This document shows positions 26,781 to 36,353 of a DNA stretch of 64,000 nt, piece by piece. Both the position numbers and the translations under genes were made by a program. The DNA is taken from assembly GCA_046330935.1 (NCBI GenBank), contig JAXLRU010000005.1, positions 372,001 through 436,000 on the forward strand, written 5' to 3'. How positions within the stretch are numbered: the stretch's first letter is position 1; each line of letters starts with the position of its first letter. Source of the stretch: JAXLRU01 sp046330935 (GTDB taxonomy: Bacteria; Actinomycetota; Actinomycetes; Actinomycetales; Kineosporiaceae). Under the pieces are notes generated by a model. That model was not told where the DNA came from, did no database searches, and was given only the letters and a program-made list of their open reading frames with translations.

Positions 26781-27902
26781 TCAGGCCGGGGGCAGGGGCG
26801 GGGGGACCGACCCCAGCACGGAGGCGAGCTCGGGCACCGCGGACGCCTCCGTCCAGGCGGCCATGCCCTGCCGCCACACCAGCGTCGAGCCCGTCAGGGA
26901 TCCGGCTGCCGCCTGCGCGGCCAACCCGGCGGCGTCGAAGGGGCCCTGCTGCTGCCCGCCCACGCCGACGTACCAGGCGGGTGCCGCGGGCAGCGGCGGC
27001 GGTGCCGCGGGTGCCGCCGCAGGGGCGGGCGCGGGTGCGGCCGCTGCGGGGTTGAGCTGGTTGGCCATGCGCTGACCCACGGCCATGCCCAGCCCGACGC
27101 CCAGGCCCTCGCCGGCTCCGCCCGAGGGGTTCTTGGCCGCCGCCTCCATGGCGTTGGCGGCCTGGAACTGCGTGTACTGGTCGAGGTTGCCGAGGATGCC
27201 CATCTGGGTGCGCTTGTCGAGGGCCGCCTCGACCTCCGGCGGCACCGAGATGTTCTCGACGACGAAGGTGGCGATCTGGACGCCGACCTGGGCGAGGTCC
27301 TCGTTGAGCACCCCCGCGACCTTGGAACCGATGCTGGACTGCTGGGTGGCGAGGTCGAGCATCGGGACGCCGGCGGTGGCGAGAGCGGGGCCGAACCGGC
27401 TCACGATCATCTGCCGCAGGTACTCCTGCACCTCCTCGGTGCGGAACTGCGGGTCGGTACCGACCAGCTCCTTGAGGAACACGGGGGCGTCGGTGACGCG
27501 CACCGAGTAGGCACCGAAGGCACGCAGCCGGACCATGCCGAACTCGGCGTCGCGGACGATGACGGGGTTCTGGGTGCCCCACTTGAGGTCGGTGAACTGC
27601 CGCGTGTTGACGAAGTAGACCTCGGCCTTCCACGGTGAGTCGAAGCCGTACTTCCAGCCCTTGAGGGTCGACAGGATCGGCAGGTTCTGCGTCTGCAGCG
27701 TGTGGGTGCCCGGGCCGAACGCGTCGGCGACCTGGCCCTCGTTGACGAAGACGGCCACCTGGGACTCGCGGACGACGAGTTTGGCGCCCATCTTGATCTC
27801 GTTCTGGTAGCGCGGGAACCGCCACACCATCGTGTCCCGGCTGTCGTCGAGCCACTCGATGATGTCGACGAACTCGCCCCGCAGCTTGTCCATGAGTCCC
27901 AC
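26781..27902 (-). CDS. SPFH domain protein with C-terminal GYF_2-like domain (YdjI-like)
   Basis: 373 residues. An N-terminal region MDKLRGEFVDIIEWLDD leads into an SPFH/band-7 domain (~25-230: VRESQVAVFVNEGQ, RAFGAYSVRVTDAPVF). A Gly/Ala/Pro-rich linker follows, then a C-terminal GYF_2-type module (WYVGVGGQQQGPFDAAGLA ... TLVWRQGMAAWTEA). No membrane segment is evident, unlike classical flotillins. GTG 27902 follows GGAGG; the ATG three codons later is possible. The pairing with the zinc-ribbon membrane protein matches the Bacillus ydjGHI layout. A role in envelope-stress membrane scaffolding is inferred only. Confidence 0.82.
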   Translation of the reverse strand: MGLMDKLRGEFVDIIEWLDDSRDTMVWRFPRYQNEIKMGAKLVVRESQVAVFVNEGQVADAFGPGTHTLQTQNLPILSTLKGWKYGFDSPWKAEVYFVNTRQFTDLKWGTQNPVIVRDAEFGMVRLRAFGAYSVRVTDAPVFLKELVGTDPQFRTEEVQEYLRQMIVSRFGPALATAGVPMLDLATQQSSIGSKVAGVLNEDLAQVGVQIATFVVENISVPPEVEAALDKRTQMGILGNLDQYTQFQAANAMEAAAKNPSGGAGEGLGVGLGMAVGQRMANQLNPAAAAPAPAPAAAPAAPPPLPAAPAWYVGVGGQQQGPFDAAGLAAQAAAGSLTGSTLVWRQGMAAWTEASAVPELASVLGSVPPPLPPA

Positions 27903-28176
27903 GCCTGGCCTCCTCGTGCCGGGTGTGCGTCCGGCCCTCGCCGGCCCGCGCCCGGACGGGCGACGGCGCCGCTGTGGACGCCGCGGGTGCCGGGTCGGTT
28001 CCCGGCGGCCGCGTGATCGTCCGCGCGGACATTCTGGCAGCCGCCGCCCACATCGGGCACGGGTGGTCCGTGTGCCAGGACACGATCTCGAGCCCCGGTG
28101 CCCGGCTCGCCGATGCTGTCGGGCAGTCCCCGTAGAGTGTCGCCCGCTGCCCGGAACCGCCGCTTCGGAGGTGAAG

Positions 28177-31100
28177 ATGTCCTCGCCCGCCTCCTCGGAG
28201 TCGTTCGTCCACCTGCACAACCACACCGAGTACTCGATGCTCGACGGTGCGGCGAAGATCGACGACCTGTTCGCCGAGGCGGCGCGGATGGGGATGCCCG
28301 CGGTGGCGACCTCCGACCACGGCTTCCTGTTCGGGGCCTACGAGTTCTGGAAGAAGTCGAAGAAGCACGGGGTCAAGCCGATCATCGGGCTCGAGGCGTA
28401 CCTGACGCCCGGCACCGCGCGTCAGGACCGCACGCGGGTGCGGTGGGGCGACGGCGGCGGGGACGACGTCTCCGGGACCGGCGCCTACACCCACATGACC
28501 ATGTGGGCCGAGACCACGCAGGGCATGCACAACCTGTTCCGGATGGGCTCCCTGGCCTCGCTCGAGGGGCACTTCTACAAGCCGCGGATGGACCGCGACC
28601 TCCTGCACCGCTTCGGCAAGGGCCTCATCGCCACCACGGGCTGCCCCTCGGGTGAGGTGCAGACCCGGCTGCGGCTGGGCCAGTACAAGGAGGCGGTGGC
28701 GGCCGCCGCGGAGTTCCGCGACATCTTCGGCGCTGACAACTTCTTCTGCGAGCTGATGGACCACGGGCTCGAGATCGAGACCCGCATCCGGCGCGACCTG
28801 CTGCGCCTGGCCAAGGACCTCGGCCTGCCGCTGCTCGCCACGAACGACCTGCACTACACGCGGGCCGAGGACGCCAAGGCCCACGAGGTCCTGCTGTGCG
28901 TGCAGTCGGGATCCACGCTGGCTGATCCCAAGCGGTTCAAGTTCGACGCGACCGACTTCTACCTCAAGAGCCCGCAGGAGATGCGCCACCTGTGGCGCGA
29001 GGTGCCCGAGGCCTGCGACAACACGCTCCTGATCGCACAACGGTGCGAGGCGTCCTTCACCGAGGGCGCCAACCTCATGCCGCGCTTCCCTGTGCCCGAG
29101 GGCGAGAGCGAGGAGTCCTGGTTCGTCCAGGAGGTGCAGCGCGGGCTGACGCGCCGCTACCCCGGCGGCATCCCCGACGACGTCCAGAAGCAGGCCGACT
29201 TCGAGGTGTCGGTCATCTGCCAGATGGGCTTCCCCGGCTACTTCCTCGTGGTCGCCGACTTCATCAACTGGGCCAAGGCCCAGGGCATCCGGGTCGGGCC
29301 GGGGCGTGGTTCGGCGGCCGGGTCCCTCGCGGCCTACGCGATGGGCATCACCGACCTCGACCCCCTCCCGCACGGGCTCATCTTCGAGCGGTTCCTCAAC
29401 CCCGAGCGCGTGTCGATGCCCGACGTCGACGTCGACTTCGACGAGCGTCGGCGCGGCGAAGTGATCAAGTACGTCACCGAGAAGTACGGCGAGGAGCGCG
29501 TCGCCCAGATCGTCACCTACGGGACGATCAAGGCCAAGCAGGCGCTCAAGGACGCCTCGCGCGTGCTCGGCTACCCGTTCTCGATGGGGGAGCGGCTCAC
29601 CAAGGCGATGCCGCCCGCCGTCATGGGCAAGGACATCCCGCTGGCCGGGATCTTCGACCCCGCCCACCCGCGCTACGCCGAGGCGGGGGAGTTCCGCGAG
29701 CTGCACTCCTCCGACCCGGAGGTGCAGAAGGTCGTCGAGACCGCGCGGGGCCTGGAGGGCCTGAAGCGGCAGTGGGGCGTCCACGCGGCCGGCGTCATCA
29801 TGTCCAGCGAGCCGCTGATCGACCACGTGCCGATCATGCGCCGCGAGCAGGACGGCGCGATCATCACGCAGTTCGACTACCCGACCTGCGAGACGCTCGG
29901 CCTGCTGAAGATGGACTTCCTGGGCCTGCGCAACCTCACGGTCATCGACGATGCGCTGAAGAACATCGTGATGAACGGCAAGGAGGCGCTCGACCTCGAC
30001 CTCATCTCGAAGACCCTCGACGACCCGGCCACCTACGAGCTGCTGCAGCGCGGGGACACCCTGGGGGTGTTCCAGCTCGACGGCGGCCCGATGCGCTCGC
30101 TCCTGCGGTTGATGCGCCCGGACCACTTCGAGGACATCTCCGCGGTGCTGGCGCTGTACCGGCCGGGCCCGATGGGCGCGGGCTCGCACACGAACTACGC
30201 CCTGCGCAAGAACAAGCAGCAGGACATCACCCCGATCCACCCGGAGCTCGAGGAGCCTCTCGCCGAGATCCTGGACACGACCTACGGCCTGATCGTGTAC
30301 CAGGAGCAGGTCATGGCCATCGCGCAGAAGGTCGCCGGGTACAGCCTCGGCAAGGCCGACCTGCTGCGCCGGGCCATGGGCAAGAAGAAGCGCGAGATCC
30401 TCGACAAGGAGTTCGAGGGCTTCAGCGCGGGCATGAAGGCCAACGGCTACAGCGCCGAGGCGATCAAGACGCTGTGGGACATCCTGCTCCCGTTCTCCGA
30501 CTACGCGTTCAACAAGGCCCACACCGCCGGCTACGGGCTGGTCTCGTACTGGACGGCCTACCTCAAGGCCAACTACCCGGCCGAGTACATGGCGGCGCTG
30601 CTCACCAGCGTCCGCGACGACAAGGACAAGTCGGCGCTCTACCTCAACGAGTGCCGCCACATGGGCATCAAGGTGCTGCCGCCCGACGTCAACGAGTCCG
30701 ACGCGAACTTCACCCCGGTCGGGACCGACATCCGCTTCGGGCTCACCGCCATCCGCAATGTCGGGGCCAACGTCGTCGACGACATCGTTGCCGTCCGGGA
30801 GAAGCAGGGAAGGTTCCGCAGCTTCGAGGACTTCCTGCGCAAGGTCTCCGCCGTCGTCTGCAACAAGCGCACCATCGAGTCGCTGATCAAGGCCGGTGCC
30901 TTCGACTCGCTCGGGCAGAGCCGGCGCGGTCTCGTGCACGTGCACGAGATCTCCGTGGATGCCGTCATGGGCGACAAGCGGCAGGCTGAGCGCGGCCAGG
31001 ACAGCCTCTTCGGAGGCTTCGACGACGACACACCCTCGCTGTCGGTCGTGCCACCGGTGCCCGACGGCGAGTGGGACAAGGCGACCCTCCTGGCCTCGGA

Positions 31101-31707
31101 GCGGGAGATGCTCGGTCTCTACGTCTCCGACCACCCCCTCTTCGGCATCGAGCACGTGCTGTCGCGGTCGGCCGATTGCGCGATCTCGACACTCACCGCT
31201 GACGACACGGTCCCCGACGGCGCGACCGTCACCATCGCGGGCATGATCGGCTCCGTCGTCCGCAAGATGACGAAGCAGGGCAAGCAGTGGGCGATCGCGA
31301 CGGTCGAGGACCTGAACGGGTCGATCGAGGTGCTGTTCTTCCCGCAGTCGTACGAGATCTACAGCCACGCCCTCGTCGATGACGCCGTCGTCGCGGTCAA
31401 GGGTCGAGTGAACCGGCGTGACGACGTCCCCACGATCTACGGCAGCGAGCTCGTGCACCTGGACGTCACGTCGAGGGACGACCGCCCTGTCGTCGTATCG
31501 CTACCGGTGCAGAAGTGCACGGCGCCCGTGGTGGAGCGGCTCAAGGGCGTCCTGAGCACCCACCCGGGCCCCACCGAGGTCCACCTGCGCCTGACCAAGC
31601 CCGGGCGGACCACGGTCATGCGGCTCGACGACGCCCTGCGCGTCACGCCGTCGCCGGCGCTGTTCGGTGACCTGAAGGCACTCCTGGGGCCCGCGTGTCT
31701 GGTGTGA
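28177..31707 (+). CDS. dnaE: DNA polymerase III subunit alpha
   Basis: Replicative polymerase of 1176 residues. The PHP domain starts FVHLHNHTEYSMLDGAAKI and retains its histidines. The polymerase active site shows GPGRGSAAGSL and MPDVDVDFD with the catalytic aspartates. HhH and OB-fold domains follow (VTIAGMIGSVVRKMTKQG). The length and PHP domain fit the DnaE1 replicase rather than the mutagenic DnaE2. ATG 28177 follows GGAGGTGA. A TAGAGT hexamer (28133-28138) is a possible -10. Confidence 0.96.
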   Translation: MSSPASSESFVHLHNHTEYSMLDGAAKIDDLFAEAARMGMPAVATSDHGFLFGAYEFWKKSKKHGVKPIIGLEAYLTPGTARQDRTRVRWGDGGGDDVSGTGAYTHMTMWAETTQGMHNLFRMGSLASLEGHFYKPRMDRDLLHRFGKGLIATTGCPSGEVQTRLRLGQYKEAVAAAAEFRDIFGADNFFCELMDHGLEIETRIRRDLLRLAKDLGLPLLATNDLHYTRAEDAKAHEVLLCVQSGSTLADPKRFKFDATDFYLKSPQEMRHLWREVPEACDNTLLIAQRCEASFTEGANLMPRFPVPEGESEESWFVQEVQRGLTRRYPGGIPDDVQKQADFEVSVICQMGFPGYFLVVADFINWAKAQGIRVGPGRGSAAGSLAAYAMGITDLDPLPHGLIFERFLNPERVSMPDVDVDFDERRRGEVIKYVTEKYGEERVAQIVTYGTIKAKQALKDASRVLGYPFSMGERLTKAMPPAVMGKDIPLAGIFDPAHPRYAEAGEFRELHSSDPEVQKVVETARGLEGLKRQWGVHAAGVIMSSEPLIDHVPIMRREQDGAIITQFDYPTCETLGLLKMDFLGLRNLTVIDDALKNIVMNGKEALDLDLISKTLDDPATYELLQRGDTLGVFQLDGGPMRSLLRLMRPDHFEDISAVLALYRPGPMGAGSHTNYALRKNKQQDITPIHPELEEPLAEILDTTYGLIVYQEQVMAIAQKVAGYSLGKADLLRRAMGKKKREILDKEFEGFSAGMKANGYSAEAIKTLWDILLPFSDYAFNKAHTAGYGLVSYWTAYLKANYPAEYMAALLTSVRDDKDKSALYLNECRHMGIKVLPPDVNESDANFTPVGTDIRFGLTAIRNVGANVVDDIVAVREKQGRFRSFEDFLRKVSAVVCNKRTIESLIKAGAFDSLGQSRRGLVHVHEISVDAVMGDKRQAERGQDSLFGGFDDDTPSLSVVPPVPDGEWDKATLLASEREMLGLYVSDHPLFGIEHVLSRSADCAISTLTADDTVPDGATVTIAGMIGSVVRKMTKQGKQWAIATVEDLNGSIEVLFFPQSYEIYSHALVDDAVVAVKGRVNRRDDVPTIYGSELVHLDVTSRDDRPVVVSLPVQKCTAPVVERLKGVLSTHPGPTEVHLRLTKPGRTTVMRLDDALRVTPSPALFGDLKALLGPACLV

Positions 31708-32150
31708 GCGGGCAGGCGGTGCCGGCGACGGCGCTGGTGGAGCCGCGTCGGTCGTGGGCGGGCCTCGTGGCCGACCTGCGCTGGGGGGCGCTGGCCGTGG
31801 TCTCCGGTGCGCTGTCGGGCGCCGTGTGGCGGTGGGTGTTCTCCTCCCGCAGCAGCGAGGAGTGGGGCGTCGAGGGGTTCGTCGCCGTCGGCGGCACGCT
31901 GGCGGTGGTCCTCGCCGTGCTCGGCCTGGCCTGGGCGGTGGCGTTCCTCGTGCGCCCCGGTGCGGTCCCGGCCCGCCGGCTGCTCGTCCTGCTCGTCGCC
32001 GTGAGCCTCGGCGGTCTCGCCGCGTGGGGCGTGGGGCGCAGCTTGGGCATGCCCGTGCTCGACGTCCCGGCCGTGCTCGCCCTCGCCCCGCTGACGCTGG
32101 CCGGGGCCAGCGGCCTCGTCGCGATCGTGCACACGATCCGCCACGGCTGA
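31704..32150 (+). CDS. Small hypothetical membrane protein
   Basis: About 148 residues with four hydrophobic segments (roughly 22-45, 55-78, 88-103 and 115-138) and a short polar N-terminus. I do not recognise a firm family; it resembles small DUF2567-like actinobacterial membrane proteins. GTG 31704 overlaps the dnaE stop (GTGTGA); GTG 31695 is the alternative. Probably translated with dnaE. Confidence 0.6.
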   Translation: MSGQAVPATALVEPRRSWAGLVADLRWGALAVVSGALSGAVWRWVFSSRSSEEWGVEGFVAVGGTLAVVLAVLGLAWAVAFLVRPGAVPARRLLVLLVAVSLGGLAAWGVGRSLGMPVLDVPAVLALAPLTLAGASGLVAIVHTIRHG

Positions 32151-32192
32151 ACGGGCTTTCGAGGCTCGCTCAGCCGGGTGCGGGTCGGCGGA

Positions 32193-32687
32193 TCAGCGGC
32201 GCGCGACGGGCGCGAGCACGGCACGGGTCAACCGCACCAGGTCGGCCGGGTCGAGCTCGACGTCGACCCCGCGCCGCCCTGCACTGACGAGCACGCTGGG
32301 GTGGGTCGCGGCCTCGGCGTCGACGACCGTCGGCAGTTGCTTCTTCTGCCCGAGCGGGCTGATCCCGCCGACCACGTAGCCGGTGACCCGCTCGGCGACG
32401 GCCGGGTCGGCCATTCCCGCCTTCTTCGCGCCCAGTGCCGCGGCGACGGCTTTCAGGTCCAGCTGTGCGTCGACGGGCACCACGCCGACGCCGAGGCGGG
32501 CACCGTCCAGCTCGACCAGGAGGGTCTTGAGCACCCGCGCCGGCTCCACGCCCAGGGCCAGCGCGGCCTCCATCCCGTACCCCACGCCGTCGCTGGCGCG
32601 GGCGTCGTGGTCGTAGGAGTGCACGGTGTGCGGCACCTTGGCGCGGGTGAGCGCCGTCAGGGCCGGGGTTCCGACGGTCTTGGCCAC
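32193..32687 (-). CDS. ybaK: Cys-tRNA(Pro)/Cys-tRNA(Cys) deacylase YbaK
   Basis: 164-residue YbaK/ProX-type editing enzyme that hydrolyses mischarged Cys-tRNA(Pro). VLKTLLVELDGARLGVGVVPVDAQLDLK contains the family lysine; GYVVGGISPLGQKKQLPTV is the hallmark GGxSPxGxKK. GTG 32687 follows a TACGGT -10 at leaderless distance (six bases). Divergent from hisD. Confidence 0.9.
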   Translation of the reverse strand: MAKTVGTPALTALTRAKVPHTVHSYDHDARASDGVGYGMEAALALGVEPARVLKTLLVELDGARLGVGVVPVDAQLDLKAVAAALGAKKAGMADPAVAERVTGYVVGGISPLGQKKQLPTVVDAEAATHPSVLVSAGRRGVDVELDPADLVRLTRAVLAPVARR

Positions 32688-32693
32688 GGGCCG

Positions 32694-32771
32694 ACCGTAA
32701 CGGCTGCCGACCCGGGCCCGCGGACGGGGCCGGGAATGGGCGCGCCCCGCACGACGCGTCTCGCCTAGACT
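32694..32771. promoter_or_regulatory. Head-to-head leaderless promoters of ybaK and hisD
   Basis: On the minus strand TACGGT (32699-32694) lies six bases ahead of the ybaK GTG. On the plus strand TAGACT (32766-32771) lies eight bases ahead of the hisD GTG at 32780. Neither start has a ribosome site, so both transcripts are probably leaderless, as is common in actinobacteria. The -35 regions are not clear. Confidence 0.55.
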
Positions 32772-32779
32772 TGCCCGTC

Positions 32780-34153
32780 GTGATGAGGCGACTCGACCTG
32801 CGCGGACGAACCCTTCGAGCCCGCGAGCTGCGGGGGGTCGTCCCCCGCGCCGCTCTCGACGTCGAGCATGCGGTCGAGAAGGTGCGCCCGATCGTCGCCA
32901 GGGTCCGCGACGAGGGCGAGGCGGCGCTGATCGCCCTCACCGAGCAGTTCGACGGCGTCCGCCTGGAGTCCGTCCGGGTCCCGGTGGCGGCCCTCGCCGC
33001 GGCGCTGGAGCAGCTCGACCCGGCCGTCCGGGCCGCCCTGGAGGAGTCGATCCGCCGGGCGCGCCTGGTGCACCGCGACCAGCGCCGGACCGACCACACG
33101 ACCCCGGTCGTCCCCGGTGGGAGCGTCACCGAGCGGTGGCTGCCGGTGGGCCGCGTCGGCCTGTACGTGCCGGGCGGCCTGGCCGTCTACCCCAGCAGCG
33201 TCGTGATGAACGTGGTGCCGGCCCAGGAGGCCGGCGTCGCGTCGATCGCCGTGACCAGCCCCGCCCAGAAGGACAACCCCGCCGCATTCGCCGGGCTGCC
33301 CCACCCCACGATCCTCGCCGCCTGCGCGCTGCTCGGGATCGAGGAGGTCTATGCGGTCGGCGGAGCCCACGCGGTGGCGATGTTCGCCTACGGCGCCTGG
33401 CGCCAGGAGCCCGACGGCACCCGTGGCGAGCCGGTGTGCGAGCCGGTGGATCTCGTGACGGGCCCCGGCAACATCTGGGTGGCGGCGGCCAAGCGGCTGC
33501 TCAAGGGTGTGATCGGCATCGACTCCGAGGCCGGGCCGACAGAGATCGCGGTGCTCGCCGACGACTCCGCGGACCCCGTCCACGTGGCCGCCGACCTGAT
33601 CAGCCAGGCCGAGCACGACCCGATGGCCGCGGCCGTGCTGATCACCGACAGCCCGGCCCTGGCCGACGCGGTCGACGCCGAGCTCGCCCGGCAGGTGCCC
33701 GAGACGAAGCACGTCGAGCGGATCACCACCGCCCTGTCGGGCCCCCAGTCGGGCACCGTCCTGGTCGACGACGTCGACGCCGGCCTGCAGGTCGTCGACG
33801 CCTACGCGGCCGAGCACCTGGAGATCCAGACCCGCGACGCCGCCGCGGTGGCCGCGCGCGTCACCAACGCCGGGGCGATCTTCGTGGGTGCCTACGCGCC
33901 CGTGAGCCTGGGCGACTACTGCGCGGGGTCCAACCACGTGCTGCCGACCGGCGGCTGCGCCTGTCACTCCAGCGGGCTGAGCGTGCAGTCGTTCCTGCGG
34001 GGCATCCACGTCGTCGACTACGACCGGGCGGCACTGGCCGACGTCGCGTCCCACGTGGTGACGCTCGCCCAGGCCGAGGACCTCCCCGCCCACGGCCAGG
34101 CCGTGACGGCGCGGTTCGGCGGCGGCCTGCCCGGGACGGGGGAGCGGGCATGA
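32780..34153 (+). CDS. hisD: Histidinol dehydrogenase
   Basis: Zinc enzyme that oxidises L-histidinol to histidine in the last two steps of the pathway. Motifs include GRVGLYVPGGLAVYPSSVVMN, DLVTGPGNIWVAAAKR, GPTEIAVLADDSADP, and catalytic Glu-His in AEHLEIQT. 457 residues. The start is set at GTG 32780 from the leaderless TAGACT signal; ATG 32783 is equally possible. The stop overlaps hisC (ATGA). Confidence 0.95.
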   Translation: MMRRLDLRGRTLRARELRGVVPRAALDVEHAVEKVRPIVARVRDEGEAALIALTEQFDGVRLESVRVPVAALAAALEQLDPAVRAALEESIRRARLVHRDQRRTDHTTPVVPGGSVTERWLPVGRVGLYVPGGLAVYPSSVVMNVVPAQEAGVASIAVTSPAQKDNPAAFAGLPHPTILAACALLGIEEVYAVGGAHAVAMFAYGAWRQEPDGTRGEPVCEPVDLVTGPGNIWVAAAKRLLKGVIGIDSEAGPTEIAVLADDSADPVHVAADLISQAEHDPMAAAVLITDSPALADAVDAELARQVPETKHVERITTALSGPQSGTVLVDDVDAGLQVVDAYAAEHLEIQTRDAAAVAARVTNAGAIFVGAYAPVSLGDYCAGSNHVLPTGGCACHSSGLSVQSFLRGIHVVDYDRAALADVASHVVTLAQAEDLPAHGQAVTARFGGGLPGTGERA

Positions 34154-35310
34154 GCGCGACGGCGGCGGGCGCCTCGGCGGCCGAGGTCCTGGCGCGGTTG
34201 CCGCTGCGCGAGGACCTGCGCGGTCGCACCCCCTACGGCGCGCCGCAGATCGACGTCCCCGTGCGGCTGAACACCAACGAGAACTCCTACCCCCTGCCCG
34301 CCGACGTCGTCGCCGCCGTGATGGACGCCGTGCGCCAGCAGGTGCCCAGCCTCAACCGCTACCCCGACCGTGAGTTCGTCCCGCTGCGCGAGGACCTCGC
34401 CGCCTACCTGGGGCACGACCTCGGGCCCGAGCACGTGTGGGCCGCCAACGGGAGCAACGAGGTCCTGCAGCACCTGCTCCAGGCGTTCGGCGGCCCGGGG
34501 CGGCGGGCCCTGGGCTTCACCCCGTCGTACTCGATGTACCCGATCATCACGGCGGGGACGGGCACCGCCTGGGTCGACGGCCGGCGCGGCACCGACGCCG
34601 ACCCGTTCGACCTGTCCGTCGAGCACGCCGTCGAGCAGGTGCGCCTGCACGACCCCGACGTCGTGTTCCTGTGTTCGCCGAACAACCCCACGGGCACGGC
34701 CCTGGGCCTCGACGTCGTCGAGGCCGTCGCGCAGGCCGCCCGCGGCATCGTGGTGGTGGACGAGGCGTACGCCGAGTTCGCCCGTGCGGGCACCGCCAGC
34801 GCGCTGACGCTGCTGCCGCGCTACGAGCGGCTCGTCGTCAGCCGCACGATGAGCAAGGCGTTCGCCCTGGCCGGGGCGCGGGTGGGCTACCTCGCCGCGC
34901 ACCCGGGGCTCACCGACGCCCTGCGCCTGGTGCGGCTGCCCTACCACCTGTCGTCGCTGACGCAGGCCACCGCCCGGGCGGCCCTCTGGTACGCCGACGA
35001 GCTGCTCGACACCGTCGCCGAGCTGAAGCGCCAGCGCGACAGGATCGTCACGACGCTGCCCGCGTTCGGGCTGCGCCCGGCCGCCAGCGACGCCAACTTC
35101 GTGCTCTTCGGCGACCTGCCCGACCCCGACGCGGTGTGGCGCGGCCTGCTGGAGCACGGCGTCCTCATCCGCGACGTCGGGATCCGCCACCACCTGCGCG
35201 TCTCCTCGGGCACGCCCGAGGAGGTCACCGCGTTCCTCGACGCCCTCGAGGCCACCGTCGAGCGGCTCGGGCTGCGCGGCACCCCCACCCCCCAGGAGTC
35301 CTCCCGATGA
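34150..35310 (+). CDS. hisC: Histidinol-phosphate aminotransferase
   Basis: PLP aminotransferase (class I/II) converting imidazole acetol phosphate to histidinol phosphate. LNTNENSYPLP, CSPNNPTGTALG, VVVDEAYAEFA and VVSRTMSKAFALAGARVGY (PLP-lysine in SKAF) are all visible. 386 residues. ATG 34150 is in an ATGA overlap with hisD and the stop overlaps hisB in the same way. Confidence 0.94.
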   Translation: MSATAAGASAAEVLARLPLREDLRGRTPYGAPQIDVPVRLNTNENSYPLPADVVAAVMDAVRQQVPSLNRYPDREFVPLREDLAAYLGHDLGPEHVWAANGSNEVLQHLLQAFGGPGRRALGFTPSYSMYPIITAGTGTAWVDGRRGTDADPFDLSVEHAVEQVRLHDPDVVFLCSPNNPTGTALGLDVVEAVAQAARGIVVVDEAYAEFARAGTASALTLLPRYERLVVSRTMSKAFALAGARVGYLAAHPGLTDALRLVRLPYHLSSLTQATARAALWYADELLDTVAELKRQRDRIVTTLPAFGLRPAASDANFVLFGDLPDPDAVWRGLLEHGVLIRDVGIRHHLRVSSGTPEEVTAFLDALEATVERLGLRGTPTPQESSR

Positions 35311-35906
35311 GCCGGGTCGCCACCGTCGAGCGAGCCACGTCCGAGTCCAGTGTCAGGGTCCGCGTGGACCTCGACGGCACCGGCCGGGCGAGCGTGTCCA
35401 CCGGGGTCGGGTTCTACGACCACATGCTCACCAGCCTCGCCAAGCACAGCCTGCTCGACCTCGAGGTCCAGGCCACGGGCGACACCCACGTCGACGCCCA
35501 CCACACCGTCGAGGACGTCGCCATCGTCCTGGGCCAGGCGCTGCGGGAGGCGCTGGGCGGCAAGGCCGGCATCCGCCGGTTCGGGGACGCCCTGGTCCCC
35601 CTCGACGAGTGCCTCGTGCAGGCCGCCGTCGACGTCTCGGGGCGGCCCTACTGCGTGCACGACGGCGAACCCGAGGGCCAGCAGTACGTGCTCATCGGCG
35701 GCACCTACGTCGGGTCGCTGACCCGGCACGTGTTCGAGACGCTTGCGCTGACCGCGGGGATCGCGCTGCACGTCCGGGTGCTGTCGGGTCGCGACCCCCA
35801 TCACATCGTCGAGGCGCAGTTCAAGGCCGTCGCCCGCGCGCTGCGGGCGGCCGTCGAGCCCGACCCCCGGGTCAGCGGCGTCCCCAGCACCAAGGGCGCA
35901 CTCTGA
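35307..35906 (+). CDS. hisB: Imidazoleglycerol-phosphate dehydratase
   Basis: 199-residue monofunctional HisB. The metal-binding motifs GFYDHML, DAHHTVEDV and DPHHIVEAQFK are intact. There is no histidinol-phosphatase domain, as expected outside enterobacteria; that step needs a separate enzyme not found here. ATG 35307 overlaps hisC. The genes usually next in this operon (hisH) are absent; a small membrane protein follows. Confidence 0.95.
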   Translation: MSRVATVERATSESSVRVRVDLDGTGRASVSTGVGFYDHMLTSLAKHSLLDLEVQATGDTHVDAHHTVEDVAIVLGQALREALGGKAGIRRFGDALVPLDECLVQAAVDVSGRPYCVHDGEPEGQQYVLIGGTYVGSLTRHVFETLALTAGIALHVRVLSGRDPHHIVEAQFKAVARALRAAVEPDPRVSGVPSTKGAL

Positions 35907-35931
35907 ACCGGGGCCGCGCCCGGCGGTCGCG

Positions 35932-36276
35932 GTGAGCAAGGAGCGGGCGCGCCGTCGCGCCGAGCGCGAGGCGGCTGCGGCCCTGGACCGGCGGCGTCGC
36001 GAGCGGCGTCGTCGGCGCAGGGACCGACTCGTCACCGTCAGCGGGCTCGCAGCGTGGCGTCGTTGGCGCCGACGCAGGCCCCGACCCGCCGACGCCGTGC
36101 TGCTGCGACGCCGTCGGCGCGAGGACGGCCTGCTCCTGGCGGTGCTGCTGTCCGGCCACGTCGCGCTGTGGTTGTGGCAGCCGTCCTGGACGTGGCGGGT
36201 CAGCGCACTGGTCCTGACCGCGCTGTGTTGGCCAGTCCTGACGGTCATGCTCTTCGACCGGCGGCCTGCGCGCTGA
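35932..36276 (+). CDS. Small Arg-rich membrane protein in the his operon
   Basis: 114 residues. The first ~70 are extremely rich in Arg (runs such as RRRRERRRRRRDR). Two hydrophobic segments follow (LLLAVLLSGHVALWLW and VSALVLTALCWPVLTVMLF). I do not recognise a named family. It occupies the space between hisB and hisA where hisH usually lies, 25 bases after hisB. GTG 35932 has a weak ribosome site. The basic N-terminus suggests nucleic-acid or ribosome contact at the membrane, which is only an inference. Confidence 0.65.
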   Translation: MSKERARRRAEREAAAALDRRRRERRRRRRDRLVTVSGLAAWRRWRRRRPRPADAVLLRRRRREDGLLLAVLLSGHVALWLWQPSWTWRVSALVLTALCWPVLTVMLFDRRPAR

Positions 36277-36353
36277 GGACGCGGCGGGCACGCTAGGTTG
36301 CTGCCCGCCCGCGGCGCCCGTCGCCGCACCCGTGACATCCCCGGAGGACGTTC

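Noticed and set aside
26152..31458. A 1768-codon open frame antisense to dnaE
   Set aside because: It is a G+C-driven shadow of dnaE and the SPFH gene with no family similarity.
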